The notes: a model not told the origin generated them from the letters alone. A DNA stretch of 64,000 nt from Bacillota bacterium (GCA_023386315.1 JAEWJZ010000027.1:1-64000); one strand, 5' to 3'; positions 35,805 to 45,345 are shown, numbered from the stretch's first letter. A program made the numbers and translations.

Positions 35805-36842
35805 ATGGAAAGAACAGATATTAAGTCTCTTAATCTGGAAGAGCTGACGGCTTTCATGGTGTCTGCCGGAGAAAAACCGTTTCGGGCAAAACAGCTGTAC
35901 GAATGGATCCATCAGAAGCTGGCTGCCAGCTACGAAGAAATGACGAATCTTCCAAAATCTCTGAAAGAAACACTGATTGGGAGGGCAGATCTTCCAACCC
36001 TTACTGTTGTAGAAGAAAAAATCTCACAGATAGACGGAACAAGAAAGTATTTATTTGGTCTTTCCGATGGAAATGTAATTGAAAGCGTACTGATGAAATA
36101 CAAGCACGGCAATTCCGTGTGCATCTCTTCTCAGGTTGGGTGCCGCATGGGCTGCCGCTTTTGCGCGTCCACACTTGACGGGCTGGAGAGGAATTTAAGC
36201 CCTGCCGAGATGCTGGATCAGATTTACCGGATTCAGAAACTTACCGGAGAACGGGTATCCAACGTCGTTGTTATGGGATCGGGAGAGCCTCTTGATAATT
36301 ATGATAATCTTGTGAAGTTTATCCGGCTTATCACCGACGAACATGGTTTAAATATCAGTCAGAGAAACGTAACGGTTTCCACCTGCGGAATTGTGCCGGG
36401 AATTTTAAAACTGGCAGAGGAGCAACTGCAAATTACGCTGGCTCTTTCTCTTCATGCGCCCAATGATGAAGTTCGTAAAAGCCTGATGCCGGTAGCCAAC
36501 CGCTATCCTCTTGCCGAAGTCCTTTTGGCGTGCCATACTTATTTTGAAAAAACCGGAAGAAGGATCACATTTGAATACAGCCTTGTGAGCGGCGTAAATG
36601 ACAATTTAAAAGAGGCGTCAGCGCTGGCAGCTCTTTTAAAAGCGGAACATGGACATATCAATCTGATTCCTGTCAATCCAATTAAGGAACGGGATTATGT
36701 GCAGTCGGACAGGAAAGCAATTGAAGCATTTAAAAATCTCCTTGAAAAAAACGGAATTAATGTTACTATAAGAAGAGAAATGGGCAGGGATATTAACGGT
36801 GCCTGCGGACAGCTGCGGAAAAGTTTTTTAAATCAGGAGTAA
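35805..36842 (+). CDS. rlmN: 23S rRNA (adenine(2503)-C(2))-methyltransferase RlmN
   Basis: 345 residues. The radical SAM motif is CRMGCRFCAST (CxxxCxxC) with SSQVGC before it, VVMGSGEPLDNYDN, and the C-terminal catalytic Cys in RDINGACGQLR. It methylates A2503 of 23S rRNA (and A37 of some tRNAs) using two SAM and a 4Fe-4S cluster. The start is one base after the rsmB stop, with only a weak AAAGGT ribosome binding site, so coupled translation is likely. Confidence 0.96.
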   Translation: MERTDIKSLNLEELTAFMVSAGEKPFRAKQLYEWIHQKLAASYEEMTNLPKSLKETLIGRADLPTLTVVEEKISQIDGTRKYLFGLSDGNVIESVLMKYKHGNSVCISSQVGCRMGCRFCASTLDGLERNLSPAEMLDQIYRIQKLTGERVSNVVVMGSGEPLDNYDNLVKFIRLITDEHGLNISQRNVTVSTCGIVPGILKLAEEQLQITLALSLHAPNDEVRKSLMPVANRYPLAEVLLACHTYFEKTGRRITFEYSLVSGVNDNLKEASALAALLKAEHGHINLIPVNPIKERDYVQSDRKAIEAFKNLLEKNGINVTIRREMGRDINGACGQLRKSFLNQE

Positions 36843-36862
36843 AAGGAAGTGAGAATGTTACG

Positions 36863-37606
36863 ATGAAGGCTTGTGCTATGACGGATACCGGAAGAGTCCG
36901 TTCGGCGAATCAGGACTATGTTTTTGCCTCAATTGAGCCTGTGGGCGTGCTGCCTGATCTGTTTCTCGTTGCAGACGGCATGGGTGGCCATCAGGCCGGA
37001 GATTATGCTTCCAGATTTATTGCCGAAAATCTGGTGGCTTATTTTAAGATGACAGAAGATACCAGAATTGTTACGGTACTGAAAGACGGAATTGAGAAAG
37101 TGAATGAGCTTCTTTATCAGGAGTCCATGAAAAAGCCGGAATTTAACGGTATGGGCACCACGCTGGTCACTGCTGTGATTGAAGATTCCACCATGTATGT
37201 GGCTAATGTGGGAGACAGCCGCCTTTATTTAATCCGTGACCGGTTAAAGCAGATCACAAAAGACCATTCTTATGTGGAAGAACTGGTGTCTTTGGGTCAG
37301 CTGGAGCGGGGGAGTAAGGATTACCGGGAAAAAAAGAACATTATAACCAGAGCTGTTGGGACGGAAGATAAGCTGGAGATTGATTTTTTTGAAGTCGGCC
37401 TGGAACCGGGAGATTATATCCTTTTGTGTTCTGACGGGCTCAGCAATATGCTGGAAGATGCTGAAATAGAGGAAATCATATGCTCGGAACTGGAGCTGCC
37501 GGAGAAGGCAGAAAAATTAATTACAGTAGCCAATGACAATGGGGGGAAAGACAATATTGCTGTTGTTTTGATTGAACCTCAGCTTGGCAGGGAGGGAAGC
37601 TTATGA
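36863..37606 (+). CDS. PP2C-family protein phosphatase (Stp/PrpC)
   Basis: 247 residues, typical of bacterial PPM phosphatases. Metal-ligand motifs: TDTGRVRSANQD, LVADGMGGHQAGD, NVGDSRLYLI, LLCSDGLSNML and NDNGGKDNIAVV. It removes phosphates placed by the Ser/Thr kinase encoded next, with which it overlaps (ATGA). Cytoplasmic. Together the pair controls wall synthesis and division proteins in Firmicutes. Confidence 0.95.
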   Translation: MKACAMTDTGRVRSANQDYVFASIEPVGVLPDLFLVADGMGGHQAGDYASRFIAENLVAYFKMTEDTRIVTVLKDGIEKVNELLYQESMKKPEFNGMGTTLVTAVIEDSTMYVANVGDSRLYLIRDRLKQITKDHSYVEELVSLGQLERGSKDYREKKNIITRAVGTEDKLEIDFFEVGLEPGDYILLCSDGLSNMLEDAEIEEIICSELELPEKAEKLITVANDNGGKDNIAVVLIEPQLGREGSL

Positions 37607-39759
37607 TTTTGAGACCGGGGACATTTTTACAGGACAGATACGAAATACTGGAACAGATCGGTTCCGGAGGTATGTCAGATGTGTATAAGGCCCTGTGCCA
37701 TAAATTAAACCGCCTGGTAGCCATAAAGGTATTAAAGGAAGAATTCAGTTCTGACAGTAATTTTGTCGGTAAGTTTAAAATGGAGGCCCAGTCAGCGGCC
37801 AGACTTTCTCATCCGAATATTGTCAATATTTATGACGTTGTGGATGAGGGTGACCTTCATTTTATTGTAATGGAATTAATTGAAGGAATTACGTTAAAAA
37901 ATTATATTATGAAAAAGGGCTGCCTTGATATTAAGGAAGCCATTGGAATAGCCATGCAGGTTGCCCAGGGTATTGCAGCAGCTCATGAACAGGGAATTAT
38001 TCACCGCGATATCAAACCCCAGAATATTATTATTGCAAGAGACGGGAAAGTAAAGGTGGCTGATTTCGGAATTGCCAGAGCTGCTTCCTCCCAGACAATG
38101 AGTGCAACTGCTGTGGGATCGGTTCACTACATATCGCCGGAACAGGCGCGCGGAGGTTACAGCGATGTGAGAAGTGATATCTATTCTCTGGGTATCACAT
38201 TATATGAGATGGTTGCCGGCAGAGTGCCGTTTCAGGGAGATAATACCGTAACGGTTGCCCTGGCCCACTTAGAATCTGTGATTACGCCACCCAGCTATTT
38301 TAATGAGATGATTCCGGTCGCACTGGAAAACATCATATTGAAGAGCACAGAGAAAAAACCGGAATACAGATATGGGAGTATGTACGAAGTGATTTCTGAT
38401 CTGCGCAAGGCTCTGGTCAATCCCAACGGGGATTTTGTACAGAACCATCCGCCTGTGGATGATTCCCAGACTGTAATTATTGGAAAACCGGAACTGGAAC
38501 AGATCCGGTCCGGCCGCAAGCCCCAGTCTGAGCAGCCTTCAAAGCGAACCTCACAGGGAAAAGAGTATGGGCAGAAATACCAGCCTTCCTCCAAGTATGA
38601 GGAACAGCCCGGGCCAGGCAGAAACAGAAGAAATAATACAGACGAGGATATCAATCCCAAGATTGAAAAGCTTCTGACTGCGGCAGGAGTAGTGACTGCC
38701 ATTATTATTGTTATTATTCTGGCAATTGTATTTTCCAAAGTCGGAGGATTATTCCGTTCCGGTTCCGGAAAAGAGTCGGTTTCTACTACGGCTGCGTCCA
38801 CGGAAGAAACTCTCAGCGATAAAAAAGTGAAAATGCCTGACGTTTCCGGACTGGATTCTGAAACAGCAGAAAAGAAATTAAAGGAGAGCGGCGATCTGTA
38901 TATGAAAATCAGTGAATATGAATATTCAGATACCGTTGACAAGGGAGATGTGATTTCTCAGGATCCAAAAGCTGATACAGTAGTTGATAAATACTCAGCT
39001 GTCTATGTAGTAATCAGCAATGGTCCGGAGAAGGCAGCCATTGACCTTAAAAAGCTGGGACTTGAATCCATGGATACAGCGTCTGCCAAGTCCTTACTGG
39101 AAGACAAGGGACTGGTTGTCAATGTAGAGCAGAAGAACAGCGATACGGTAACTGCCGGTAATGTGGTAAGCTACAGCCCGGGTGAGGCAAAGGAAGGGGA
39201 AACGGTTACCCTGTATTCCAGCAGCGGTCCAACACTGGTCAATCCGGTTGTTGTACCCAATCTGGCAGGACAGACACAGGAGGTTGCAGTAGAGATGCTT
39301 GCAGATGTGGGTCTGGTTCAGGGAACCGTAACCGAAGCCTCTTCTGAGACAGTTGCAAGAGGCAATATCATCAGTCAGTCTGTCGCCCAAGGAAGCCAGG
39401 TGGAATCCGGAACTGCTGTCAATTTTGTAATCAGCACCGGAAACGGACAGGAATCCAAATATAAGTATCTTGCCTCCATTGATAAATCCTTCTCCCTTCA
39501 GAATATCATTGGTCCTGGATCGGGCAGTACCCAGCTGACATTAAAAATCCAGCTGAGACAGTCGGTTAATGGACAGGATACCGTAAGAGAACTGATGGGT
39601 CCGGTAACGTTAAAAGGAGATCAGATGCTTCCGGTTTCATTTAAAAATATTGAGGGAGCCTATAATGTAACAAGCGGATCAGTAGAAATAGTAAATGTGG
39701 ATACAGGTGAGGTGGTTAATTCTTACGCAATTACCTTTGTTGCTGTTCCACAATCCTAA
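37603..39759 (+). CDS. PASTA-domain Ser/Thr protein kinase (PrkC/StkP type)
   Basis: 718 residues. Kinase domain about 13-275 (GSGGMSDVYKA loop, AIKVLK Lys, HRDIKPQN at 134-141, DFGIARA), a charged linker, one membrane segment about 357-378, three extracellular PASTA domains (about 409-472, 475-540, 546-612), and an extra C-terminal domain of ~105 residues that I cannot assign. PASTA repeats sense muropeptides or lipid II. The start overlaps the phosphatase stop. The ~105-residue tail begins after VNFVISTGNG and is probably beta-rich and extracellular. Confidence 0.95.
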   Translation: MILRPGTFLQDRYEILEQIGSGGMSDVYKALCHKLNRLVAIKVLKEEFSSDSNFVGKFKMEAQSAARLSHPNIVNIYDVVDEGDLHFIVMELIEGITLKNYIMKKGCLDIKEAIGIAMQVAQGIAAAHEQGIIHRDIKPQNIIIARDGKVKVADFGIARAASSQTMSATAVGSVHYISPEQARGGYSDVRSDIYSLGITLYEMVAGRVPFQGDNTVTVALAHLESVITPPSYFNEMIPVALENIILKSTEKKPEYRYGSMYEVISDLRKALVNPNGDFVQNHPPVDDSQTVIIGKPELEQIRSGRKPQSEQPSKRTSQGKEYGQKYQPSSKYEEQPGPGRNRRNNTDEDINPKIEKLLTAAGVVTAIIIVIILAIVFSKVGGLFRSGSGKESVSTTAASTEETLSDKKVKMPDVSGLDSETAEKKLKESGDLYMKISEYEYSDTVDKGDVISQDPKADTVVDKYSAVYVVISNGPEKAAIDLKKLGLESMDTASAKSLLEDKGLVVNVEQKNSDTVTAGNVVSYSPGEAKEGETVTLYSSSGPTLVNPVVVPNLAGQTQEVAVEMLADVGLVQGTVTEASSETVARGNIISQSVAQGSQVESGTAVNFVISTGNGQESKYKYLASIDKSFSLQNIIGPGSGSTQLTLKIQLRQSVNGQDTVRELMGPVTLKGDQMLPVSFKNIEGAYNVTSGSVEIVNVDTGEVVNSYAITFVAVPQS

Positions 39760-39769
39760 GGAAGCGTAT

Positions 39770-40648
39770 ATGACAGGAAAAATATTAAAAGGCATTGCTG
39801 GATTCTATTATGTCCACAGCAAGGATGGGTATCTTTACGAATGTAAGGCCAAAGGAATATTCCGAAACAGACATGTAAAACCTCTTGTAGGAGATGATGT
39901 GGAAATCTCCGTTCTGGATGAGACAGAACGGAAAGGAAACATTGAAGAGATCCTGCCCAGAAAAAATGCTTTGGTGCGCCCTGCTGTAGCCAATGTAGAT
40001 CAGGCACTGGTGGTGTTTTCCATTACCCATCCGGAACCTAATTTAAATCTGCTGGATCGTTTTCTGGTAATGATGGAATCTCAGGATGTACCCGTTAATA
40101 TCTGCTTTAATAAAATTGATCTTTCAGAAGATGAAATGGTGGGAAACCTGCGCCGGATGTATGAGGCGGCCGGTTACGCTGTTTATTTCACCAGTGTTTA
40201 TGAAAAACAGGGAATTGACTGTGTGAAAAAAATTCTGGCCGGAAAAACCACTGTTCTGGCCGGACCTTCCGGTGTTGGAAAATCATCGCTGACGAATCTG
40301 CTTTATCCGGAAGCGGAGATGGAAACCGCACGGATCAGTGAAAAGATCCAGAGGGGAAAACATACCACCAGGCATTCGGAGTTATTTGGAATTGGGAACC
40401 AGACATATATGATGGATACACCCGGTTTTAGTTCCATGTATTTAGAGGATATGGAGTGCGGCCGGTTAAAGGAATATTTTCCTGAATTTGAACCCTATGA
40501 GCCAGACTGTAAGTTTCTTGGGTGTGTGCACATCGGCGAGAAGATCTGCGGCATAAAAAATGCCGTTACGGAAGGAAAAATCAGCCAGAGCCGTTATGAT
40601 AATTACCGGCTTCTGTATGAGGAACTGAAAGAAAAAAGGAGATACTAA
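39770..40648 (+). CDS. rsgA: Ribosome small subunit-dependent GTPase RsgA
   Basis: 292 residues. N-terminal OB fold, then a circularly permuted GTPase: FNKIDLSEDE (G4) precedes G1 GPSGVGKSSL and DTPGFSS (G3). The C-terminal zinc region shows CKFLGCVHIGEKICG. It checks and releases late-assembling 30S subunits. ATG 39770 follows AAGGAA; longer upstream readings lie inside the kinase gene. Confidence 0.95.
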   Translation: MTGKILKGIAGFYYVHSKDGYLYECKAKGIFRNRHVKPLVGDDVEISVLDETERKGNIEEILPRKNALVRPAVANVDQALVVFSITHPEPNLNLLDRFLVMMESQDVPVNICFNKIDLSEDEMVGNLRRMYEAAGYAVYFTSVYEKQGIDCVKKILAGKTTVLAGPSGVGKSSLTNLLYPEAEMETARISEKIQRGKHTTRHSELFGIGNQTYMMDTPGFSSMYLEDMECGRLKEYFPEFEPYEPDCKFLGCVHIGEKICGIKNAVTEGKISQSRYDNYRLLYEELKEKRRY

Positions 40649-40649
40649 C

Positions 40650-41312
40650 ATGCTTAAACTTGCCCCCTCAATCTTAGCAGCAGACTTTAAAAATCTTGGA
40701 CAACAGGTGATGGATACAGCCAATGCAGGAGCTCAGTATATTCATCTTGATGTGATGGATGGAGCGTTTGTGCCCAGCATATCTTTTGGCATGCCGGTGA
40801 TTGCCAGCCTTAGAAGCTGCACGGACCGTATTTTTGATGTTCATATGATGGTGGAGGAGCCGGGACGCTATATTTCAGATATCAAGGCGGCCGGTGCAGA
40901 TTTAATCTGTATTCATGCGGAGGCATGCAGGCACTTGGACAGGACGGTGAATCAGATTAAAGAAGCAGGACTGAAAGCGGCGGTTGCCTTAAATCCTGCA
41001 ACGCCATTGTCTGTACTTGAATGTATCTTACCGGCGCTTGATATGGTTTTGATTATGACAGTGAACCCGGGATTCGGCGGACAGAAGTTTATTCCATACA
41101 CACTGGAGAAAGTTCGCGCTCTGCGGACCATGGCAGAATGCAGGGGTCTGAATATTGATATTGAAGTTGACGGCGGTGTTACCTGCGACAATGTGAGAGA
41201 GTTGATTGAAGCAGGAGCCAATGTATTTGTAGCAGGGTCTGCTGTATTTAAAGGTGACGCAGCAGCCAATACCAGAAAATTTTTAGAAATTTTTGAGGAA
41301 TATAAAGGGTGA
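40650..41312 (+). CDS. rpe: Ribulose-phosphate 3-epimerase
   Basis: 220 residues, TIM barrel. Motifs: LAPSILAADFKNLG, HLDVMDGAFVPSISFG (metal His and Asp), DVHMMVEEP, MTVNPGFGGQKFI and IEVDGGV. It interconverts ribulose-5-P and xylulose-5-P in the pentose phosphate pathway. The start is one base after the rsgA stop with GGAG nearby. rsgA-rpe-thiN is a conserved trio. Confidence 0.96.
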   Translation: MLKLAPSILAADFKNLGQQVMDTANAGAQYIHLDVMDGAFVPSISFGMPVIASLRSCTDRIFDVHMMVEEPGRYISDIKAAGADLICIHAEACRHLDRTVNQIKEAGLKAAVALNPATPLSVLECILPALDMVLIMTVNPGFGGQKFIPYTLEKVRALRTMAECRGLNIDIEVDGGVTCDNVRELIEAGANVFVAGSAVFKGDAAANTRKFLEIFEEYKG

Positions 41313-41968
41313 AAGAACGAACGGGATTAATCGTTACGGGAGGAACCATTGATTTTGATTTCGCCAGAGCATTTCTGGCAAATCAAAGCTTTGATAAGAT
41401 CATTGCGGTAGATGGCGGGCTTACGGCCTTGTCACAGCTGAATTTAGAGCCGGATGCAGTTGTGGGCGATTTTGATACAGTGGAGGAATCTGTTCTTTCA
41501 AAATACCGTAATTTATACGGAGATATCACATGGGACATCCACAAGCCGGAAAAAGATGAGACAGATACGGAACTGGCTCTTTATACAGCCATGAATTCAG
41601 GGTGCACAGATCTTGTACTTCTGGGAGCAACCGGCGGCAGGCTGGATCACTTCATGGGGAATCTTCATCTGCTGTATTATTGCTTAAAACAGGGAGTGAA
41701 TGCTTCGATCGTAGATCCGAAAAACCGTATTACCGTTTTAGAAAAGGGAAGAGGATTTGAAGCGGAGAAAATGTGGGGGACTTATATTTCATTTCTGCCG
41801 CTGACCATGGAAGTAAAGGGAATTACCCTTTCCGGATTTAAATATCCTCTTCATAAAAAAGACATCTCCATAGGGACGAGCCTATGCATCAGCAACGAAC
41901 TGACAGGTGCGGACGGTTCTATTGAATTTGATTCAGGTGTACTGATTTGTGTGGAATCCCATGATTAA
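41309..41968 (+). CDS. thiN: Thiamine pyrophosphokinase
   Basis: 219 residues. Motifs: IAVDGGLTALSQLN, DAVVGDFDTVEES, KDETDTELAL and LLGATGGRLDHFMGNL. It converts thiamine to thiamine diphosphate with ATP. GTG start overlapping the rpe stop by four bases. The C-terminal domain is recognisable through ITLSGFKYPL and ISNEL. After it come 96 bp without a clear terminator before the ECF gene. Confidence 0.94.
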   Translation: MKERTGLIVTGGTIDFDFARAFLANQSFDKIIAVDGGLTALSQLNLEPDAVVGDFDTVEESVLSKYRNLYGDITWDIHKPEKDETDTELALYTAMNSGCTDLVLLGATGGRLDHFMGNLHLLYYCLKQGVNASIVDPKNRITVLEKGRGFEAEKMWGTYISFLPLTMEVKGITLSGFKYPLHKKDISIGTSLCISNELTGADGSIEFDSGVLICVESHD

Positions 41969-42064
41969 ACTGGCATGGCTTAATAAGTAAAAACTGGATA
42001 TTTATATCACTCCACTTGCGTGCTAAGATTAAGAACAACAAGAGCAGTAAGGGAGGAATCATCA

Positions 42065-42652
42065 ATGAATCAAACAAATCAGACTATTTACAAGGTCCCG
42101 CTGACCGGACTTTTTGCCGCAATGTCTTATGTGGTTTTTACATTTCTTCAGTTTAAGATTACGCTTCCGGGAGGGGATGCCACTTCCATACACTTAGGCA
42201 ATGCTGTCTGCGTGCTGGGTGCACTGCTTCTGGGCGGATTATACGGAGGGCTTGGCGGCGCCATCGGGATGACCATCGGTGATTTATTTGACCCGGTATA
42301 CATCATTTATGCCCCCAAAACATTTGTCCTGAAATTATGCATTGGCCTGATCACAGGACTGATTGCCCACAGGCTTGGAAAGATCAATGAATCCAATGAC
42401 AGCAGGCATATTCTTAAGTGGACCATATTGGCGGCAGCTGCAGGACTTTTATTTAATGTGATTTTTGATCCTATGGTGGGATATTTCTACAAACTTCTTA
42501 TCCTTGGAAAACCGGCAGCAGAACTGGCACTGGTTTATAACGTTGCTTCCACTTCCATCAATGCGGTTACATCGGGGATTGTATCAGTACTGGTTTATAT
42601 GCCCCTTCGGAAAGCACTGGTGCGGTCCGGATTATTTGCCAGGATATCTTAG
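42065..42652 (+). CDS. ECF transporter S component (probable vitamin B6 precursor binding, PdxU-like)
   Basis: 195 residues with about six membrane segments: FAAMSYVVFTFLQFKI, GNAVCVLGALLLGGLYGGLG, then GDLFDPVYIIYAPKTFVLK, matching the ECF S-component/DUF1393-type family. S components bind a vitamin and use shared EcfAAT energising subunits, absent here. The kinase 9 bp downstream acts on pyridoxine-type substrates, so vitamin B6 is the inferred ligand. GGAGG precedes ATG 42065. Ligand assignment is from context only. Confidence 0.82.
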   Translation: MNQTNQTIYKVPLTGLFAAMSYVVFTFLQFKITLPGGDATSIHLGNAVCVLGALLLGGLYGGLGGAIGMTIGDLFDPVYIIYAPKTFVLKLCIGLITGLIAHRLGKINESNDSRHILKWTILAAAAGLLFNVIFDPMVGYFYKLLILGKPAAELALVYNVASTSINAVTSGIVSVLVYMPLRKALVRSGLFARIS

Positions 42653-42660
42653 GAGCTTTT

Positions 42661-43500
42661 ATGACAAGAGAAAAAAAACAGAAAAAAATTGCAGTAATTC
42701 ATGACCTTTCAGGATACGGCCGCTGTTCATTAACAGTGGCTATTCCTGTTATATCTGCATTAAAAGTGCAGTGCTGTCCGGTTCCTACCTCCATATTATC
42801 CAATCATACCGGATTTCCCACCTGCTTTTTTGATGACTATACGGAAAAAATGCCTTTATACCTGGAACAGTGGAAGAAACTGAACCTGGACTTTGATGGG
42901 ATTTTTACCGGTTTTTTAGGTTCTGGGGATCAGATTGATATTGTTGCCGATATGATACGTGATTTTAAAACAGAAAAAACCATGGTTATTATAGATCCTA
43001 TTATGGGTGATAATGGAAATACCTACCAGACCTATACAAAAGAGATGTGCAGCCGCATGAAAACACTGGTGGAGTCCGGTAATATTGTGACTCCCAATTT
43101 AACAGAAGCCTGTATCCTTACCGGAAGGAAGTACCGGCAGACCGGCTGGACCAGAAAAGAGCTGGCGTCCATAGCGGAAGAAATAATAAGTATGGGACCT
43201 GACTCGGCAGTAATTACCGGAGTGAGGGAAGGTTCTTTTATAACCAATGTGGTGGCTCAAAAGGGCCTTGAGGTAAAGTTCTTAAGATCTTTAAAAACAG
43301 GAAATGACAGGCCGGGCACCGGAGATGTGTTTGCCAGTATCATAGCGGCACAGGCAGTGAAAGGCGTGCCTCTGCTGCAGAATGTTAAAAAGGCGGCCCG
43401 TTTTGTAAAGCAGAGTATTCTGGTTTCGGATGAGATGAATGTGCCGACAGAGAATGGAGTTTGTTTCGAAGAGATCCTATCTTTGCTTATTCGTCAGTAA
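42661..43500 (+). CDS. Pyridoxal/pyridoxine/pyridoxamine kinase
   Basis: 279 residues, ribokinase-like PdxK/PdxY type. Motifs: IAVIHDLSGYGRCSLTVAIP, TSILSNHTGFP, DPIMGDNGNTYQTYT, TPNLTEACILTG and the anion hole GNDRPGTGDVFAS. It phosphorylates B6 vitamers. A basic N terminus (TREKKQKK) precedes the fold. It forms a salvage pair with the ECF S component just upstream; a terminator follows. Confidence 0.92.
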   Translation: MTREKKQKKIAVIHDLSGYGRCSLTVAIPVISALKVQCCPVPTSILSNHTGFPTCFFDDYTEKMPLYLEQWKKLNLDFDGIFTGFLGSGDQIDIVADMIRDFKTEKTMVIIDPIMGDNGNTYQTYTKEMCSRMKTLVESGNIVTPNLTEACILTGRKYRQTGWTRKELASIAEEIISMGPDSAVITGVREGSFITNVVAQKGLEVKFLRSLKTGNDRPGTGDVFASIIAAQAVKGVPLLQNVKKAARFVKQSILVSDEMNVPTENGVCFEEILSLLIRQ

Positions 43501-43528
43501 AAAAGGAAGAGAGATGGGGAATTTTAGG

Positions 43529-43555
43529 AAAAGGGCTTTTCTTTGCCCTTTTTTT
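43529..43555 (+). terminator. Terminator of the B6 salvage pair
   Basis: AAAAGGGC (43529-43536) pairs with GCCCTTTT (43545-43552), followed by more T. A TATAAT at 43560-43565, probably the serS -10, comes right after it; I see no good -35. Confidence 0.85.
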
Positions 43556-43630
43556 GTAGTATAATCAACGGCAGATTATTATGCGCATTGGATTCGCAGA
43601 AAATATTGAGGAAAAACCAGGAGGAATACC

Positions 43631-44920
43631 ATGTTAGATTTAAAGTTTGTAAGAGAAAATCCTGAAATTGTAAAGCAGAACATTAAAAATAAATTTCAGG
43701 ACAGCAAGCTTGCGCTGGTTGATGAAGTCATCGAACTGGACGAGCAAAACCGTGCAGCAAAGCAGGAAGGAGATGCTTTGAGAGCGGAACGAAACAAACT
43801 TTCCAAACAGATCGGTGCCTTGATGGGACAGGGAAAGAAAGAAGAAGCAGAAGAGTTGAAGCGGTTGGTAACCGATGCTTCCGACCATCTGGCTGAACTG
43901 GAAACAAAGGAAGGCGAACTGGAAGAAAAAATCAAAAAGATCATGATGACCATTCCAAACATTATAGATGCCAGTGTTCCAATCGGTAAGGATGACAGTG
44001 AGAACGTAGAAGTACAGCGTTACGGAGAGCCGGTAGTGCCGGACTTTGACATCCCTTATCACACTGAAATAATGGAAAGCTTTGACGGTATCGATCTTGA
44101 CAGCGCAAGAAAGGTTGCAGGCAACGGTTTCTATTATCTTATGGGGGATATTGCAAGACTTCATTCATCTGTCATATCCTATGCAAGAGATTTTATGATC
44201 GGAAGAGGTTTTACCTACTGCATTCCTCCTTTTATGATCCGCAGTGAAGTAGTAACCGGAGTTATGAGCTTTGCAGAGATGGATGCCATGATGTATAAGA
44301 TAGAAGGAGAGGATTTATACTTAATCGGTACCAGTGAACATTCCATGATCGGAAAATTCATTGATACAATCCTTCCTGAAGCAAAGCTTCCCCAGACACT
44401 TACCAGCTATTCCCCATGCTTCAGAAAGGAAAAAGGAGCTCATGGACTGGAAGAACGTGGTGTTTACCGGATTCATCAGTTTGAAAAACAGGAGATGATT
44501 GTAGTCTGCAAACCGGAAGAGAGCATGGACTGGTATGATAAACTATGGCAGAATACCGTAGACTTATTCAGAACCCTGGATATTCCGGTTAGAACCCTGG
44601 AATGCTGCTCCGGTGACCTTGCTGATTTAAAAGTAAAATCTGTGGATGTAGAGGCATGGTCTCCAAGACAGAAAAAATATTTTGAGGTGGGCAGCTGCTC
44701 CAATTTAGGAGATGCACAGGCAAGAAGGCTGAAGATCCGTGTATCAGGAGAAGATGGTCAGAAATATTTTGCACACACCCTGAATAATACGGTTGTGGCC
44801 CCCCCGAGAATGCTCATTGCTTTCCTGGAGAATAATTTACAGGCAGACGGAACCGTGAAGATTCCCGATGCATTGCAGCCATATATGGGCGGCATGAAAG
44901 CACTTGTACCAAAGAAATAA
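43631..44920 (+). CDS. serS: Serine--tRNA ligase
   Basis: 429 residues. An N-terminal coiled-coil arm (about 30-100, rich in Lys and Glu) binds tRNA-Ser; the class II core shows LIGTSEHSMIG, FRKEKGAHGLEERGVYRIHQ (motif 2) and NNTVVAPPRMLIAFLENN (motif 3). CAGGAGGA lies just before the ATG. The leader is short, about 60 nt from the likely -10, so there is no room for a T-box. A terminator follows. Confidence 0.96.
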   Translation: MLDLKFVRENPEIVKQNIKNKFQDSKLALVDEVIELDEQNRAAKQEGDALRAERNKLSKQIGALMGQGKKEEAEELKRLVTDASDHLAELETKEGELEEKIKKIMMTIPNIIDASVPIGKDDSENVEVQRYGEPVVPDFDIPYHTEIMESFDGIDLDSARKVAGNGFYYLMGDIARLHSSVISYARDFMIGRGFTYCIPPFMIRSEVVTGVMSFAEMDAMMYKIEGEDLYLIGTSEHSMIGKFIDTILPEAKLPQTLTSYSPCFRKEKGAHGLEERGVYRIHQFEKQEMIVVCKPEESMDWYDKLWQNTVDLFRTLDIPVRTLECCSGDLADLKVKSVDVEAWSPRQKKYFEVGSCSNLGDAQARRLKIRVSGEDGQKYFAHTLNNTVVAPPRMLIAFLENNLQADGTVKIPDALQPYMGGMKALVPKK

Positions 44921-44929
44921 TAACGTTTC

Positions 44930-44960
44930 AGTCCGGCTTTTTACAGGTCGGACTCTTTTT
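44930..44960 (+). terminator. serS terminator
   Basis: AGTCCG (44930-44935) pairs with CGGACT (44949-44954), followed by CTTTTT. Confidence 0.75.
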
Positions 44961-44979
44961 GAAAAGGAGAGAACCCATC

Positions 44980-45345
44980 ATGATTACCTTCAACCACTTT
45001 AATTTTAATGTACTTGATCTGGAAAAAAGTTTAAAATTCTATAAAGAAGCTCTTGGTCTGTTTCCGGTACGGGAGAAGACAGCGGCTGACGGTTCTTTTC
45101 GGCTGGTATATTTAGGGGATGGAAAAACTGATTTCACTCTGGAACTGACTTATTTAACCCACCGGACAGAACCTTATAATCTTGGAGAATGCGAATTTCA
45201 TCTTGCATTTCATACAGATGAATATGAGGAGTGCTATAAAAAGCACAAGGAGATGGGCGTGATCTGCTTTGAAAATCCAGGGATGGGAATTTATTTTATC
45301 AGTGATCCTGATGGATACTGGCTGGAAATAGTTCCTGCCAGATAA
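44980..45345 (+). CDS. VOC (glyoxalase I-like) family protein
   Basis: 121 residues, one vicinal-oxygen-chelate domain made of two beta-alpha-beta-beta-beta units. Likely metal residues: His in FNHFNFNV, Glu in FTLELTYL, His in CEFHLAFH, Glu in YWLEIVPAR. The pattern resembles lactoylglutathione lyase, which detoxifies methylglyoxal, but Clostridia often lack glutathione, so the thiol partner is uncertain. GGAGA lies upstream of ATG 44980. It is followed 11 bp later by an alpha/beta hydrolase, a plausible second step if a thioester is formed. Confidence 0.82.
   Translation: MITFNHFNFNVLDLEKSLKFYKEALGLFPVREKTAADGSFRLVYLGDGKTDFTLELTYLTHRTEPYNLGECEFHLAFHTDEYEECYKKHKEMGVICFENPGMGIYFISDPDGYWLEIVPAR

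Noticed and set aside
38295-38942. Long minus-strand frame of 215 codons inside the kinase gene
   Set aside because: Antisense shadow of a well-supported kinase with the codon pattern of the reverse complement; no ribosome binding site or family pattern.
43640-44164. Minus-strand frame of 174 codons inside serS
   Set aside because: Antisense to the coiled-coil arm of SerRS; the repetitive Lys/Glu codons keep the reverse frame open.
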